A stretch of 35,414 bases of DNA from Clostridia bacterium (GCA_017508875.1 JAFWQX010000014.1:1-35414); one strand, 5' to 3'; positions 16,249 through 25,570 are shown, numbered from the stretch's first letter. Notes: generated by a model not told the origin, from the letters alone. Numbers and translations are program-made.

Positions 16249-17156
16249 ATCGGTCTTTTCTTAACTTCCATATACGTTTTAGCCAGATACTGGCCAAGTA
16301 TCCCGATACAGAACAGCTGTATGCCGCTGATGAAGAACACGATGCACATCGCGCTCGCCCAGCCGCCAACTGAATTATGCCATATGAGCTGCCGCACAAA
16401 TACGATTATGAGCGCTATAAACGATACAAAGCAGAAAATCAGCCCGAGCACCGAAGAAATCGCGAGAGGCGTCGTCGAAAACGCGACCATTCCGTCGATC
16501 GAATAAAGCAGGAGCTTTCTGAACGACCACTTGGTCTCCCCCGCCGCGCGCTCGACGTTCTCGTATTCGAGCCACTTCGTGCGGAATCCGACCCAGCTGA
16601 ATATACCTTTTGAAAATCTGTTGTACTCGCGCATCTCGAGGATAGCGTTAACCATCGGCCGCTTCATCATCCTGAAATCGCGCGCGCCGTCAACTATCTC
16701 CGTCTTGCTCATTTTGCGCATTATTTTGTAAAACATGCGCGCGAAAAACGACCTTATCGGAGGCTCGCCTTTGCGCGTCACACGCCTTGAACCCACGCAG
16801 TCGTACGGCTCTTCGTCGAGGATCCTTATCATTTCCGGTATGAGCGAGGGGGGATCCTGAAGATCGGCGTCCATTATTGCCACCATCGAGCCGGAAGAAG
16901 CCTCGAGACCCGCAAACATTGCCGATTCCTTACCGAAATTCCTTGAGAACGAAACGTATTTAACGCGCGGATCCGACGCGGCGAACTCTTTCACGACAGC
17001 AAGAGTATTGTCCCTGGAACCGTCGTTTACAAATATAAATTCAAACTCGCAATCCTTTTCTCTGCATTCGTCCGCAACTTTGCATATCTCCGGATAGAAC
17101 AACGGAAGCACCTGCTCTTCGTTATAGCATGGGACAATTATACTTACCAGTCGCAT
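16200..17156 (-). CDS. GT2 glycosyltransferase, DPM1/GtrB-like
   Basis: A 318-residue membrane glycosyltransferase of the polyprenyl-phosphate glycosyltransferase group, which moves a sugar from a nucleotide donor to undecaprenyl phosphate on the inner membrane face. Visible: SIIVPCYNEE at the N-terminus, VNDGSRDNT (about 43-51), FSRNFGKESA, catalytic/metal DAD (96-98) followed by LQDPP, GETKWSF (206-212), and two C-terminal membrane helices (about 233-255 and 266-290). Length is typical. The start overlaps rluD by 13 nt, with GGAG 11 nt upstream. Its 3' end overlaps the convergent RluA gene by 49 nt. Use in teichoic acid, lipid or protein glycosylation is possible; no flippase is nearby. Confidence 0.92.
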   Translation of the reverse strand: MRLVSIIVPCYNEEQVLPLFYPEICKVADECREKDCEFEFIFVNDGSRDNTLAVVKEFAASDPRVKYVSFSRNFGKESAMFAGLEASSGSMVAIMDADLQDPPSLIPEMIRILDEEPYDCVGSRRVTRKGEPPIRSFFARMFYKIMRKMSKTEIVDGARDFRMMKRPMVNAILEMREYNRFSKGIFSWVGFRTKWLEYENVERAAGETKWSFRKLLLYSIDGMVAFSTTPLAISSVLGLIFCFVSFIALIIVFVRQLIWHNSVGGWASAMCIVFFISGIQLFCIGILGQYLAKTYMEVKKRPIYVVSESNISEDSAAS

Positions 17157-18181
17157 CGTTCAAACAACTCCTCTCCGGGTCTCAGCCCGGTCTTAACGAT
17201 CAGTTCCTCCATATCGTCCGGCGGAGGACAACTGAATCTCATTCTTTCTCCCGAGACCGGGTGCCTCAGCAGCAGTATTCCCGCGTGCAGCGCCTGCCCT
17301 TCCATGCCCCGCGTCTTCCTGAGCCCGTAAACGTGGTCGCCTGCCACGGGATGCCCGATATATTTAAGGTGCACTCTTATCTGGTGCGTCCTGCCCGTAT
17401 CGAGGCTCAGCCCGAGCAGCGAAGTGCGGCTCTGTTCGTTCGTGCAAAGCACTTTATAATTCGTAACGGCGCTCCTGCCGCCGGGCACTACGTCCATCTT
17501 TTTGCGGTCCCTGCGGCTCCTTCCGATCGGCGCATTCACAGTCCCCTCTTCGGGCGTCACGATCCCTTCAGCGAACGCCATATATATCCGGTGCATCTCG
17601 CGCTTTTTCAGCTGTTCGGCCAGATCCAGATGCGCTTTATCGTTTTTTGCGACAACGAGCAGGCCGGTAGTGTCCTTATCGATCCGGTGGACGATCCCGG
17701 GACGTATTACCCCTCCGATACCGGAGAGGTCGCGGCAATGATAAAGCAGCGCGTTCACGAGCGTTCCGGACTGATTTCCGGCGGCCGGATGTACGACCAT
17801 TCCGCGAGGCTTATTTATCACAATAATATCGCCGTCTTCGTACACGATATTCAGCGGAATATCTTCAGGCGCGGCGTCCCATTCCTCGGTTTCCGGGAAA
17901 ATGATGGATATTACGCTTCCTTCTCTTAGAACCGTCCCTGCTTTAACGTATTTTCCGTCTACGATGGCGAGCCGGTCTTCTATCAGTTTCTGCGCTCTGC
18001 TGCGGCTCGGTATCTGCTCCGGAAAAAGTTCGGGGAGTGCGGCGTCAAAGCGTTTACCGGCAGTTCCGGCGTCCACGATCGCTTCGCTGGCAATACTTTC
18101 TTCGTCAGAGCCGGCTTCGAGCTCCGGATCGAAATCATCGCCGGGCAACATATAAGTCCGTTCCTCATCCGCCGCGGTCAT
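17144..18181 (-). CDS. RluD-like pseudouridine synthase
   Basis: A 345-residue RluA-family enzyme; the family makes pseudouridine in 23S rRNA or tRNA. An S4 RNA-binding domain spans about 45-95 (SRSRAQKLIEDRLAIVDGK). The catalytic domain shows IVHRIDKDTTGLLVVAKN with Asp168, and TGRTHQIRVHLKYIGHPVAGD. The first 40 residues are an acidic extension not usual in the family (EELEAGSDEES-like composition); a later start is possible, but the ATG forms TAATG with the lspA stop, so coupling supports it. The lspA-rluD order is a conserved Firmicutes arrangement (lsp-ylyB in Bacillus subtilis). Confidence 0.93.
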   Translation of the reverse strand: MTAADEERTYMLPGDDFDPELEAGSDEESIASEAIVDAGTAGKRFDAALPELFPEQIPSRSRAQKLIEDRLAIVDGKYVKAGTVLREGSVISIIFPETEEWDAAPEDIPLNIVYEDGDIIVINKPRGMVVHPAAGNQSGTLVNALLYHCRDLSGIGGVIRPGIVHRIDKDTTGLLVVAKNDKAHLDLAEQLKKREMHRIYMAFAEGIVTPEEGTVNAPIGRSRRDRKKMDVVPGGRSAVTNYKVLCTNEQSRTSLLGLSLDTGRTHQIRVHLKYIGHPVAGDHVYGLRKTRGMEGQALHAGILLLRHPVSGERMRFSCPPPDDMEELIVKTGLRPGEELFERCDW

Positions 18182-18849
18182 TATTGATTATCCCCCGGCT
18201 TCTCTTTCTTTTTGCGCTCTTTTTCAAACAGCCGCCCCAGAATGCTCTCCTTGCGCAGCAGATAATCGTCATTCTTCCTCCCGGACAGCATCACGGCAAT
18301 TATCATAAGCACGCATCCGACCGTTATGCACGAATCGGCAACGTTGAAGTTAGGAAATTCGTATTTGAAGATCCATACGCGTATGAAATCGATCACGAAC
18401 CCGCGGCTTATGCGGTCAATAAGGTTCCCGAGCGCTCCGCCTATCACCATCAGAAGCGCCGCACTGAACAGCTTTTTTTTGCTCTGTGAGTACAGAAAAG
18501 CCAGTCCCGCGCAGGCAGCGAGCGTCACGGCCGACAGGATCCCGGTATGCTGGTTGAACATTCCCCACGCCGCCCCGGTATTATGGACGTGAGAGATCTC
18601 TAAAAAGCGGGGTATGAGAACGATCGAAGAACCGTAAAAAATGTTTTTATATATGAGCTGCTTCGTAATCTGATCTACGGCAATAATAACGCCGCAAACG
18701 GCAATGAACATGAGCGCCTTGAGTAAACACAGCTTCAATATGGTCTTGCCCTTCTTGGGGCCAATACAAGTCTCCTGCGCGGTCTGAGGTTCTGCTCCCG
18801 CCTCAGCGCCACCGGAAACGTCCAGTTCGTTTTTATCAATCTCATCCAT
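18181..18849 (-). CDS. lspA: Lipoprotein signal peptidase LspA
   Basis: Signal peptidase II, an inner-membrane aspartic protease that removes signal peptides from prolipoproteins after lipidation. The catalytic aspartates are Asp154 (GNLIDRISRGFVIDFI) and Asp172 (FNVADS). VDQITKQLI in the first helix and HNTGAAWG are conserved. Four membrane helices are visible. At 222 residues it is longer than the usual 150-170 because of an acidic cytosolic N-terminal extension of about 40 residues and a basic C-terminal tail. GGAG lies 8 nt before the ATG. The heptad repeat starts only 22 nt upstream of the start codon and no clear promoter is visible. Likely substrates in this window are the lipoproteins at 19211-20908 and 30030-31070. 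Confidence 0.96.
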   Translation of the reverse strand: MDEIDKNELDVSGGAEAGAEPQTAQETCIGPKKGKTILKLCLLKALMFIAVCGVIIAVDQITKQLIYKNIFYGSSIVLIPRFLEISHVHNTGAAWGMFNQHTGILSAVTLAACAGLAFLYSQSKKKLFSAALLMVIGGALGNLIDRISRGFVIDFIRVWIFKYEFPNFNVADSCITVGCVLMIIAVMLSGRKNDDYLLRKESILGRLFEKERKKKEKPGDNQ

Positions 18850-18870
18850 TAGAAAAACTCCACCCGATAC

Positions 18871-19204
18871 TTACCACTTGCAACTTAACTCTTAACTCTG
18901 AACTCTAAACTCTTAACTCTTAACTCCCTAAACTCCATTTGAACTTATGCGAAGCCGAGTGAATGGCTAAGAATTTTGTTTGACCGAAATGCGAATTAAT
19001 GAAGGGAACGCATGAGACCCAAAATTCGTGTCATCACTCGGTTCGCCCACTTGCAACTTGCCACTTGCCACTTTCAACTTGCCACTTTCAACTTGCCACT
19101 TATCACTTGCCACTTAACTCTTAACTCCGAACTCTTAACTCTGAACTCCGAACTCTTAACTCCGAACTCTTAACTCTGAACTCTTAACTCTTAACTCATA
19201 ACAC
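18871..19204. repeat. In-phase 7-bp tandem arrays flanking a hairpin core (copy B)
   Basis: Left array 18871-18926 is eight heptads (TTACCAC, TTGCAAC, then six TTAACTC-like). A conserved 22-nt stretch follows (18927-18948), then the hairpin core 18949-19046. The right array 19051-19197 is 21 heptads in unbroken register: nine of the TTGCCAC/TTTCAAC class, then twelve of the TTAACTC/CGAACTC/TGAACTC class, ending with a degenerate one. The repeat fills the whole lspA to solute-binding-protein gap; no gene, promoter or terminator was seen in it. Confidence 0.92.
18949..19046. repeat. 98-nt near-palindromic hairpin element (copy B)
   Basis: Same length and orientation as the copy at 7534-7631, with one difference seen by eye: T at 19031 instead of C at 7616. 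That change turns a G-C pair of the outer stem into a G-U pair, so RNA pairing is kept. Outer arms are 18949-18967 and 19030-19046. The 22 nt upstream (18927-18948) are also conserved with two differences, so the shared unit is about 120 nt. Confidence 0.87.
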
Positions 19205-19210
19205 TCCCTC

Positions 19211-20908
19211 TTACACCAGATACCAGCTCCCTATATCCGGGAACAGGTTCCAGCTCTCCACGCCCGCCGAATCGCCCCAGTGAAGCCGTTCGGAGAACTG
19301 CAGGCAGTTCGTACGCACGTAAAGCCCTATAAACGGAATCTCTCTCTGAAGCCGCACGTATACCTCGTCAAGCTCCGCACTGTACCCGGAGGCGAAATTC
19401 GCGCACGCCTCCGCAGCATCAGCACCGCCGGGCCATTTTCCCGCCGCTCTTGAAAGTTTCTCCGTGATCCACGAGGAATCGTAGCCATTATAATTGAAAA
19501 TGCTTCCTTTTGCAAACGCGCCGTCCATATCCGGAGCAAAACCCATATTCAGCCTCAGGAAAGTATAATCAAACTCGCCCGAAAGCAGCAGCGCGGTGTA
19601 CTCCCCTCCGGAAGCGACCTTTACAGTCGTCTTTATACCGATCGATTTCAGCTTGCTGACGGCGCTGTCACACGCGTGAATAAGCTCCACGTCGTCACTG
19701 CTCACAAGAAAATTGACCTTAAGCGGGTTCTTCTTCTCGACGTCATCCGCTTTAAACCAGTTCGTATTGCCGCCCTCGTGCTTATACCCTTCCGCTTCCA
19801 GAAGCTTCTCAACTGCAGATATTGACGGCGTCGAAAACTCCGGATTCTTGCGGAAAATACAATTGTCAAACACCGGCATGTCGTACGGCTTTCCCCAGCC
19901 CGAGACGGTGCGTTCGATCGCGCGGTCGCGGTCAACGATCTCTGACAATGCTTTTCTCATATTTATGCTGAGCGCTTCCGCACGCTTCGTCGGGAGCTGC
20001 TCGATCTTGTTTTTTGCGTCAATTTCGTACGTGATCTTTTCGCCCGTATACATATACGGAACGATACAGATGAGAGAATTGTCCTCGAACCGCCTCACGC
20101 CGTATCCGAGCTGCGACCCGTACTTGATCGCCGCGTCGCCTTCCAGCAGCACTATGTCGCATCCCGAGACCGCCTTCTTCGAAGCGTCCCGGAAGAAGCG
20201 CAGCTCCAGCGCGTCAATATTCGTTTTTCCGCCCCTGTATTGCTCAAATCTCCCGAATCTGACCGAACCGGATCCTGAACGGTCAGCGCCGGTCACACTG
20301 AAAGGCCCGGTACCGGACGGATACGCACTGCCCGTCTCGCCCGCTTTCAATATCGGGAAAAACAGCTTCCACGGAAGCAGCCCGTCCGCTTTCGAAAGAA
20401 CTATCTCAACGCCGTTATCTTTCGCTTCCGCGCTTTTTATATTCTTAACGCACGCCGAGAAAGGGCCATCGGTCTTCTTTAGCGCGTCTATCGTCGCCGT
20501 CACGTCACCCGGAGTAAGCGGAGTACCGTCATGAAACTGCACGCCGTCGCGAAGCGTCAACGTCCAGTTAACAGCGTCGCGCGATGACCAGTCTGAAGCA
20601 AGCACCGGCTCCGGCATCATCGATTCACCCAGCGCCACCAGCGGCTCAAAGAAAAACTGCCTGATATTAAGTACGTCCTCGCTGAAGCTGCTTAGCGGAT
20701 TGATCGAATCGCCGCTGCCCGAGAGCGCAACAGATAAAGTTCCGCCGGATGGCACTGCTTCGGGAGTCGGAGCCGCGGTCACGTCAGGTATTTCCGGGAC
20801 AATAGTATTCCGCTCATACGTATATTCGTTCCGGCAGCCCGGGACTGCGGCCAGCAGCGCTGCGGTCAATATCAAAGCGATTATTGTTTTACCCGTTTTC
20901 ACGCCCAT
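19211..20908 (-). CDS. Family 5 solute-binding lipoprotein (oligopeptide/nickel type)
   Basis: A 565-residue extracytoplasmic binding protein of the SBP_bac_5 (OppA/DppA/NikA) family. Residues 1-25 are a lipoprotein signal ending AAVPGC (Cys25 lipidated), followed by a Pro/Thr linker. The family segment GVQFHDGTPLTPGDVTATIDALK (about 120-142) is clear, as is the preceding NWTLTLRDG. ATG at 20908 was chosen because GAGGGA lies 7 nt upstream; GTG at 20911 is too close to it. It follows pgeF by 3 bp. No permease or ATPase of an Opp system is in the window, so it is an orphan here. Ligand unknown: peptides, oligosaccharides or metal chelates are all bound by this family. Confidence 0.9.
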   Translation of the reverse strand: MGVKTGKTIIALILTAALLAAVPGCRNEYTYERNTIVPEIPDVTAAPTPEAVPSGGTLSVALSGSGDSINPLSSFSEDVLNIRQFFFEPLVALGESMMPEPVLASDWSSRDAVNWTLTLRDGVQFHDGTPLTPGDVTATIDALKKTDGPFSACVKNIKSAEAKDNGVEIVLSKADGLLPWKLFFPILKAGETGSAYPSGTGPFSVTGADRSGSGSVRFGRFEQYRGGKTNIDALELRFFRDASKKAVSGCDIVLLEGDAAIKYGSQLGYGVRRFEDNSLICIVPYMYTGEKITYEIDAKNKIEQLPTKRAEALSINMRKALSEIVDRDRAIERTVSGWGKPYDMPVFDNCIFRKNPEFSTPSISAVEKLLEAEGYKHEGGNTNWFKADDVEKKNPLKVNFLVSSDDVELIHACDSAVSKLKSIGIKTTVKVASGGEYTALLLSGEFDYTFLRLNMGFAPDMDGAFAKGSIFNYNGYDSSWITEKLSRAAGKWPGGADAAEACANFASGYSAELDEVYVRLQREIPFIGLYVRTNCLQFSERLHWGDSAGVESWNLFPDIGSWYLV

Positions 20909-20911
20909 CAC

Positions 20912-21742
20912 TCATTCCCTCAGACAAATAAAAGCGGCCATTGCCCCCGACGCCTTTCCGTCGCGCCTGTGCGAAAAAAAGCGGTCTCCGAGGCAGAACG
21001 TGCAGGCACTGTCGTCGAAAATATTGTCCGCCTTAACGCCGCTAAGCGTAAGTGTTAATTTCACGAATCCGCGCATATCGACGTGCCATTTCGGATCGTT
21101 TCCGTGTGTTTCCCCGGCCTTCGGGCCGCGTATAAACGAATTCAGCGTACATTCGTCCACGTCTTTAAACGCCTCGCAGAACTGCCCGTAAACGTCGGAA
21201 CGCACTTCAAAATGCTCCATGCAGATAGACGGTCCTACGATCGCTTTGATATCTCCCGGATCGCTTCCGAATTCTTCCGTCATACGCTTTACGGCGTTGG
21301 CGGAAATCTTAAGGCACGTCCCTTTCCAGCCCGAATGCACTGCGCCCGCGGCACGTTTTACGGGATCGAACAGCAGTACCGGCGTACAATCCGCGTGAGT
21401 AGTAGATAGCGTTACCCCCGGGACGTCGGTGATCATCCCGTCGTACCCGTGAGCTGCGAGCGCGGCGTCAATATTTAGCGTAACTCCCATGCCTCTGTGC
21501 TCCCTTCGGACTGTCAGAATGTCCGAGCCGTGGACCTGAGACATGCGCGTTACGGAATCCGTACCGATCCCGAGCTGCGAGCACGCGATGCGGTAATTTT
21601 CCAGCACGTTTTCTCTGTTTCCGAAAGGTTCGCGCGAAAAACTCAGGTTCAGCGAATTTTCGGGCATAGGCGAAACGCCCCCGTTTCTTTCGGAGAACCC
21701 GGCGACCACATTTTCGTCGTTGAAAAAACAGTACCGGATCAT
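20912..21742 (-). CDS. pgeF: PgeF/YfiH-family multicopper-oxidase-like protein
   Basis: A 276-residue cytosolic protein of the YfiH/DUF152 family, described as peptidoglycan editing factor (removal of UDP-MurNAc-L-Ser in E. coli) or as laccase/purine-nucleoside-cleaving enzymes. The metal-site motifs are present: QVHGSDI, TTHADCTPVLLFDP, AVHSGWKGT and VGPSICMEHFEV. Length is normal. It begins 5 bp after endonuclease IV and ends 3 bp before the solute-binding protein start, so it is inside one transcription unit. Which activity applies here cannot be read from sequence. Confidence 0.93.
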   Translation of the reverse strand: MIRYCFFNDENVVAGFSERNGGVSPMPENSLNLSFSREPFGNRENVLENYRIACSQLGIGTDSVTRMSQVHGSDILTVRREHRGMGVTLNIDAALAAHGYDGMITDVPGVTLSTTHADCTPVLLFDPVKRAAGAVHSGWKGTCLKISANAVKRMTEEFGSDPGDIKAIVGPSICMEHFEVRSDVYGQFCEAFKDVDECTLNSFIRGPKAGETHGNDPKWHVDMRGFVKLTLTLSGVKADNIFDDSACTFCLGDRFFSHRRDGKASGAMAAFICLRE

Positions 21743-21747
21743 AATAA

Positions 21748-22584
21748 TCAGCTTTCGTTCACAAGGCTTCTCAGAAGCGCTATTTCTTCGCCGTAACCTT
21801 CCACCTCGTTCGGTGTTTCGAGATAGAACGGAAGTTCACGAAGCGCAGGATGGTTCACGATCCTTCCGAACGCTTCCGTTCCGATATATCCGAGACCGAT
21901 CTTCTCGTGGCGGTCTTTATGGCTCGAAAACGGGTTTTTAGTATCGTTTATATGGATCGCCTTCAGGCGGTCTATCCCGATGACGCGGTCAAATTCCTCA
22001 AGCACTCCGTCGAGGTCGTTGACAATATCATATCCGCCGTCATATACGTGGCACGTGTCGAGGCACACGCCGAGTTTTTCGTTAAGTTCCGTGCGGTCAA
22101 TTATTTCGCGAATTTCTTCGAACCTGCTTCCCACTTCGCTGCCCTTTCCGGACATCGTCTCGAGCAGCACAGCCGTACTCTGTGAAGGCTCAAGGATCGC
22201 GTTCAGCATTTCCGAAATAAGCCCGATGCCTTTCTCGATACCCTGACCGACGTGGCTGCCCGGATGGAAATTATACATGTTTCCGGGAGTGAATTCCATA
22301 CGCTTAAGATCGTCGCGCATCGTATTTAGCGTAAATTCTCTCACCTCAGGCCGTTCGGCGCAGGGGTTAAGCGTGTACGGGGCATGGGCAAGAATTTTGG
22401 CAAAACCGTGATCGCGCATAAAAGACATTGCCGCCGAAGCATCTTCGGGGTCAATATCTTTCGCCGCACCGCCTCTGGGGTTTCGCGTAAAAAACTGAAA
22501 CGTGTTGCCGCCGATGGAAGCCGAAACGGTACACATATTCATGTAGCCTTTTGAATTTGATAAATGGCAGCCGATGTTAAGCAT
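21748..22584 (-). CDS. nfo: Endonuclease IV (AP endonuclease)
   Basis: A 278-residue TIM-barrel deoxyribonuclease IV that cuts DNA 5' to abasic sites in base excision repair using three zinc ions. The zinc ligand motifs are intact: [43 protein letters not shown], and [20 protein letters not shown] given in shorter pieces as HINDTK and [10 protein letters not shown], then FYLETP. Length is typical. The start overlaps the GH28-like stop by 8 nt, and the stop is 5 bp from pgeF. Placement between a glycan enzyme and pgeF has no evident functional logic. Confidence 0.96.
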   Translation of the reverse strand: MLNIGCHLSNSKGYMNMCTVSASIGGNTFQFFTRNPRGGAAKDIDPEDASAAMSFMRDHGFAKILAHAPYTLNPCAERPEVREFTLNTMRDDLKRMEFTPGNMYNFHPGSHVGQGIEKGIGLISEMLNAILEPSQSTAVLLETMSGKGSEVGSRFEEIREIIDRTELNEKLGVCLDTCHVYDGGYDIVNDLDGVLEEFDRVIGIDRLKAIHINDTKNPFSSHKDRHEKIGLGYIGTEAFGRIVNHPALRELPFYLETPNEVEGYGEEIALLRSLVNES

Positions 22585-25309
22585 TGCCGTTCCCTCCGTC
22601 TATGCGTGCGTTAAAGATCGTTCCTTCGTATATTCCGAGGGCAAGCGTGCGGTCTTCGTCAAGTGTGAATTTCAGCGTGTACTCCGCCGGTTCTTTAGTG
22701 TCAAAGAACGTCTGCGCGACCGTATCAAACGTGAGCGCGTCTTCCGCGAATAATCTTCCTCTCCCGCTGACAAGCACCGTGAATTCGTGTTCTCCTTTTT
22801 CCACGTACAGTCCCTGATATAACTTTCCTGCCCCGACGTTCGCACACCTTTCCTGTTTATCGATCCAGACGTCCCCGTCTTCAGTCCAGAAAGCGCCGCC
22901 CATCGAAAAATCGGAGTTCTGGAAAAACGATGCGGAACGGATCGGAGTATCGGACAGAAAGTTCGCAGGCCTGATGCACAGCAGATCCGTAGGAGAAAGG
23001 TAGCGGTTATTGAAGATCTTAACGTTCTTAACTGGTGACCAGTCGTCCGTTTCGGTGTTATCGAAAGGCATCTTACCGTTATAAGGGTTATCCGGCCACG
23101 TTCCCACGGCATACCCGCCGGCCAGTACGCAGTCGTACACGTTTATATCGTGTATCTCGGTGCGCTCAATATCAGGATCGTCGCTGCCCCACGTGATGAA
23201 GCAGATCGCCTTACCTCCGCCCGAATTCAGGTAGCAGTGCGCGACCTCGATATGATGCGGGCCGTTGTACATTCCGGGCGTCGCCCACCACCATCTGATG
23301 CCCCTCGGATCGTTGTACGAGCTGGTGAGCACGATGGCGTCGTCGTTCGACTCGAAGAAACAGCGCTCGACTTTTACGTGATTTGCGCCGCGCGAAAAAC
23401 TGAAGCCGTCGCCCGAAACGCACTTGACCTCGTGAAGCTTTACGTTTGCGATATATCCGTTCCTGCTCATACTGAAGTCAGTGTGGTAATTGTTTGCCCG
23501 CACGATCTCGATATCGCGCACTTCGTAATTTTCGACGCCAATGAACGCCACGCTGATGCAGTGGATGCGGTCCTGACAATTGTTCGGGTACCAACCTATC
23601 CGTTTTTCCTCGCTGCCCGTATCCATACTGCGGATCTTTCCGCGCCCGGTCAGTTTAACGTTTTTCTCAAGCCGCGCGAAGATGAGCGGGTCGGTGGCAA
23701 TATGCAGCGCGTGCGTCCAGTTTATATCCCGCATCGGAACGTCGTGCCCGTAAAAAGGCGTGTATTTATAGTCAGAATCCGTCTGGGACTGCCAGAGCAC
23801 CGTGCCTTCGCACAGATGAAGGTCAACGTTAGATCTGAGCAGCAGGTTCGTGATCACGTAACGGCCGGTGTTATGTGCAGGGACAATAACTCTGCCTCCG
23901 CCCAGTTCATGCACCCGGTCGATCGCCGCCTGTATCGCATCCGTATCGTCCGTGAACGCGTCGGCAACGGCTCCGAAATCGAGCACCAATACTTCCCTGT
24001 CCGGAAGCTTGAATTCGTACGGATTCGATGCGAAATCTTCGTAATTTTCAATATAGAACCGCGGCGCGAGCTGTATCCTCTCCCCTTCGTCCGTTTCTAC
24101 AAAAGCGAGGAACTGCGACGTGAGTCTCGTAACTTTTCCGTTCTTCATAGGAAAGCTCACGGTAACGTCCCCTGCCTGCGTCCTTACTTCGGAAAGCTTA
24201 TTCGTGCGCTTTTCCGTAACGTCTTCGACGATATACATAAACGTTTCGTAAACGCTGAGCGTTCCCGGAATATCCGTATGAAGTTTCGCGGTGACGGTCT
24301 CATCATCCGCCGTACACGAGATGACTTTTCCGGCAAAACGTTTTATAGGCTCCTCTTCTTCGCACGTGACCCTGCGGACAATAACATATCCGCTTCCGTT
24401 TAGTAATTCCAGGCGGAAGCCCGCGAGCCTTCCTTTTGCACCGGGCACGTCAGAGAGGTTAAAGAAGTACGCTTTCGCACCGCAGTCAGGCTCGACGTCA
24501 AATATTTTTGAGCTTTCCGCCTTGTATTCGCGATCGCCCGAAGTCAGGAACCACAGGCGTACCTTATCGCAGTCGCTTCTGTTCTCAAGGACGAAAAACA
24601 GGGTGTTCCTGAGTTCGAGAGGCGCATTGTATTTTGTATTATGAGCATCGGGAAAATACGGAGAAGTAATGCAGGCCGAGGCGCTTCGGCGCGCGTCAAA
24701 ATTGAACCGCAGCCCGCCTTCGAACGAAGTGTTTCCGCCCTCAGCGCTAAAACCTCTCCAGGCGCCCGGAACTTCAAAAGCGAAATCGCACACGTCGCCG
24801 AGCGATACGCTGCCTATCTGGTAGAGCCCCGCCCACGGCTCGTCGCCTTCGTTTTTAACTCCTATCTCGATCGAACGGACACAGGAGGCGCCTTCAAAAG
24901 CTCCTATAGTGAACGCCGTATTGTTCCAGCATTCCGCAAGTATCGGCGCTTCCCCTTCAAAATCACCGCGGTCAGAATGCAGACGAAGCACGAGCCAGTA
25001 TTGATCCCCCGGTGCGAAACGCGTGACGTCTGATACTACGCTAAGGCAGGAGAAGCCGGACATATCCACAGGCGTGTCGTACGTTTTTTTCAAAGAACGC
25101 AGCTCGCCTGCGGGCAGTTCCATGCAAGTCCCCTGCACGCAGCCGCAGCCCTCGCGGCAGCCTTTAAAAGGGGTGTTTGGAAATTCAGTCACGTATTCGG
25201 CGTGCGCGGTGCCCTGCGAAGGTAAAAAGCCTTCGTCGCTGCCCGAAAAAATATGAAGCAGCTTTTCATTTGCAAGCGGATATCTTTTGGTAATTGCATT
25301 TTTAACCAT
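22577..25309 (-). CDS. GH28-like right-handed beta-helix glycosidase
   Basis: A 910-residue protein. Residues about 1-430 are beta-sandwich-like and unassigned. Residues about 440-800 form a polygalacturonase-type beta-helix: the opening [23 protein letters not shown] is the usual pectate-lyase/GH28 start, followed by [28 protein letters not shown] (paired Asp of the active site) and [11 protein letters not shown] where GH28 has GHG. A C-terminal domain of about 90 residues follows. No signal peptide. The GHG histidine is replaced by Gly-Gly-Gly, so substrate or mechanism may differ from classical polygalacturonase. The start has AGAGGGA 5 nt upstream and is 1 nt from the preceding FeoB-associated gene. 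Confidence 0.83.
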   Translation of the reverse strand: MVKNAITKRYPLANEKLLHIFSGSDEGFLPSQGTAHAEYVTEFPNTPFKGCREGCGCVQGTCMELPAGELRSLKKTYDTPVDMSGFSCLSVVSDVTRFAPGDQYWLVLRLHSDRGDFEGEAPILAECWNNTAFTIGAFEGASCVRSIEIGVKNEGDEPWAGLYQIGSVSLGDVCDFAFEVPGAWRGFSAEGGNTSFEGGLRFNFDARRSASACITSPYFPDAHNTKYNAPLELRNTLFFVLENRSDCDKVRLWFLTSGDREYKAESSKIFDVEPDCGAKAYFFNLSDVPGAKGRLAGFRLELLNGSGYVIVRRVTCEEEEPIKRFAGKVISCTADDETVTAKLHTDIPGTLSVYETFMYIVEDVTEKRTNKLSEVRTQAGDVTVSFPMKNGKVTRLTSQFLAFVETDEGERIQLAPRFYIENYEDFASNPYEFKLPDREVLVLDFGAVADAFTDDTDAIQAAIDRVHELGGGRVIVPAHNTGRYVITNLLLRSNVDLHLCEGTVLWQSQTDSDYKYTPFYGHDVPMRDINWTHALHIATDPLIFARLEKNVKLTGRGKIRSMDTGSEEKRIGWYPNNCQDRIHCISVAFIGVENYEVRDIEIVRANNYHTDFSMSRNGYIANVKLHEVKCVSGDGFSFSRGANHVKVERCFFESNDDAIVLTSSYNDPRGIRWWWATPGMYNGPHHIEVAHCYLNSGGGKAICFITWGSDDPDIERTEIHDINVYDCVLAGGYAVGTWPDNPYNGKMPFDNTETDDWSPVKNVKIFNNRYLSPTDLLCIRPANFLSDTPIRSASFFQNSDFSMGGAFWTEDGDVWIDKQERCANVGAGKLYQGLYVEKGEHEFTVLVSGRGRLFAEDALTFDTVAQTFFDTKEPAEYTLKFTLDEDRTLALGIYEGTIFNARIDGGNGNA

Positions 25310-25310
25310 A

Positions 25311-25520
25311 TCATTCCCTCTGTTTCTTTACTGACTTCCCCGAAGAGCAGCCCGGAGATCCTTTAAAATCCGAAGCAGCATTGCACGTGCCTGAATACAT
25401 ACACTCAGAACAGCCTGTACAGCACGAGCCGCGGCGCTTTTTCCTTATAAGTATGAAAGCTGCCGAACCCGCCGCAGCGAGCACAATGACAGCTATCAAT
25501 ATATAATCCCAAACGTTCAT
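25311..25520 (-). CDS. FeoB-associated Cys-rich membrane protein
   Basis: A 69-residue protein: one N-terminal membrane helix (WDYILIAVIVLAAAGSAAFIL), a basic RKKRR stop-transfer sequence, then a cytosolic Cys-rich segment (CCTGCSEC, then two further Cys). This matches the FeoB-associated Cys-rich family found directly after feoB in Firmicutes; its role is thought to be in ferrous iron handling but is not established. ATG at 25520 was chosen with AAAGG 7 nt upstream; a longer frame upstream overlaps feoB and is not needed. The gap after feoB is 50 bp. The next gene starts 1 nt after its stop. Confidence 0.92.
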   Translation of the reverse strand: MNVWDYILIAVIVLAAAGSAAFILIRKKRRGSCCTGCSECMYSGTCNAASDFKGSPGCSSGKSVKKQRE

Positions 25521-25570
25521 AGATAAGCCTTTCTTACGTCTTCCCGCCGCAGGTATTGCCATTCGCGTTT

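Noticed and set aside
18871-19204. CRISPR-like array
   Set aside because: The unit is 7 bp and directly contiguous, with no unique spacers and no cas genes in the window.
23150-24403. Long open frame on the plus strand opposite the GH28-like gene
   Set aside because: No ribosome site, no recognisable motifs, basic low-complexity composition; it mirrors the codon pattern of the real gene on the other strand.
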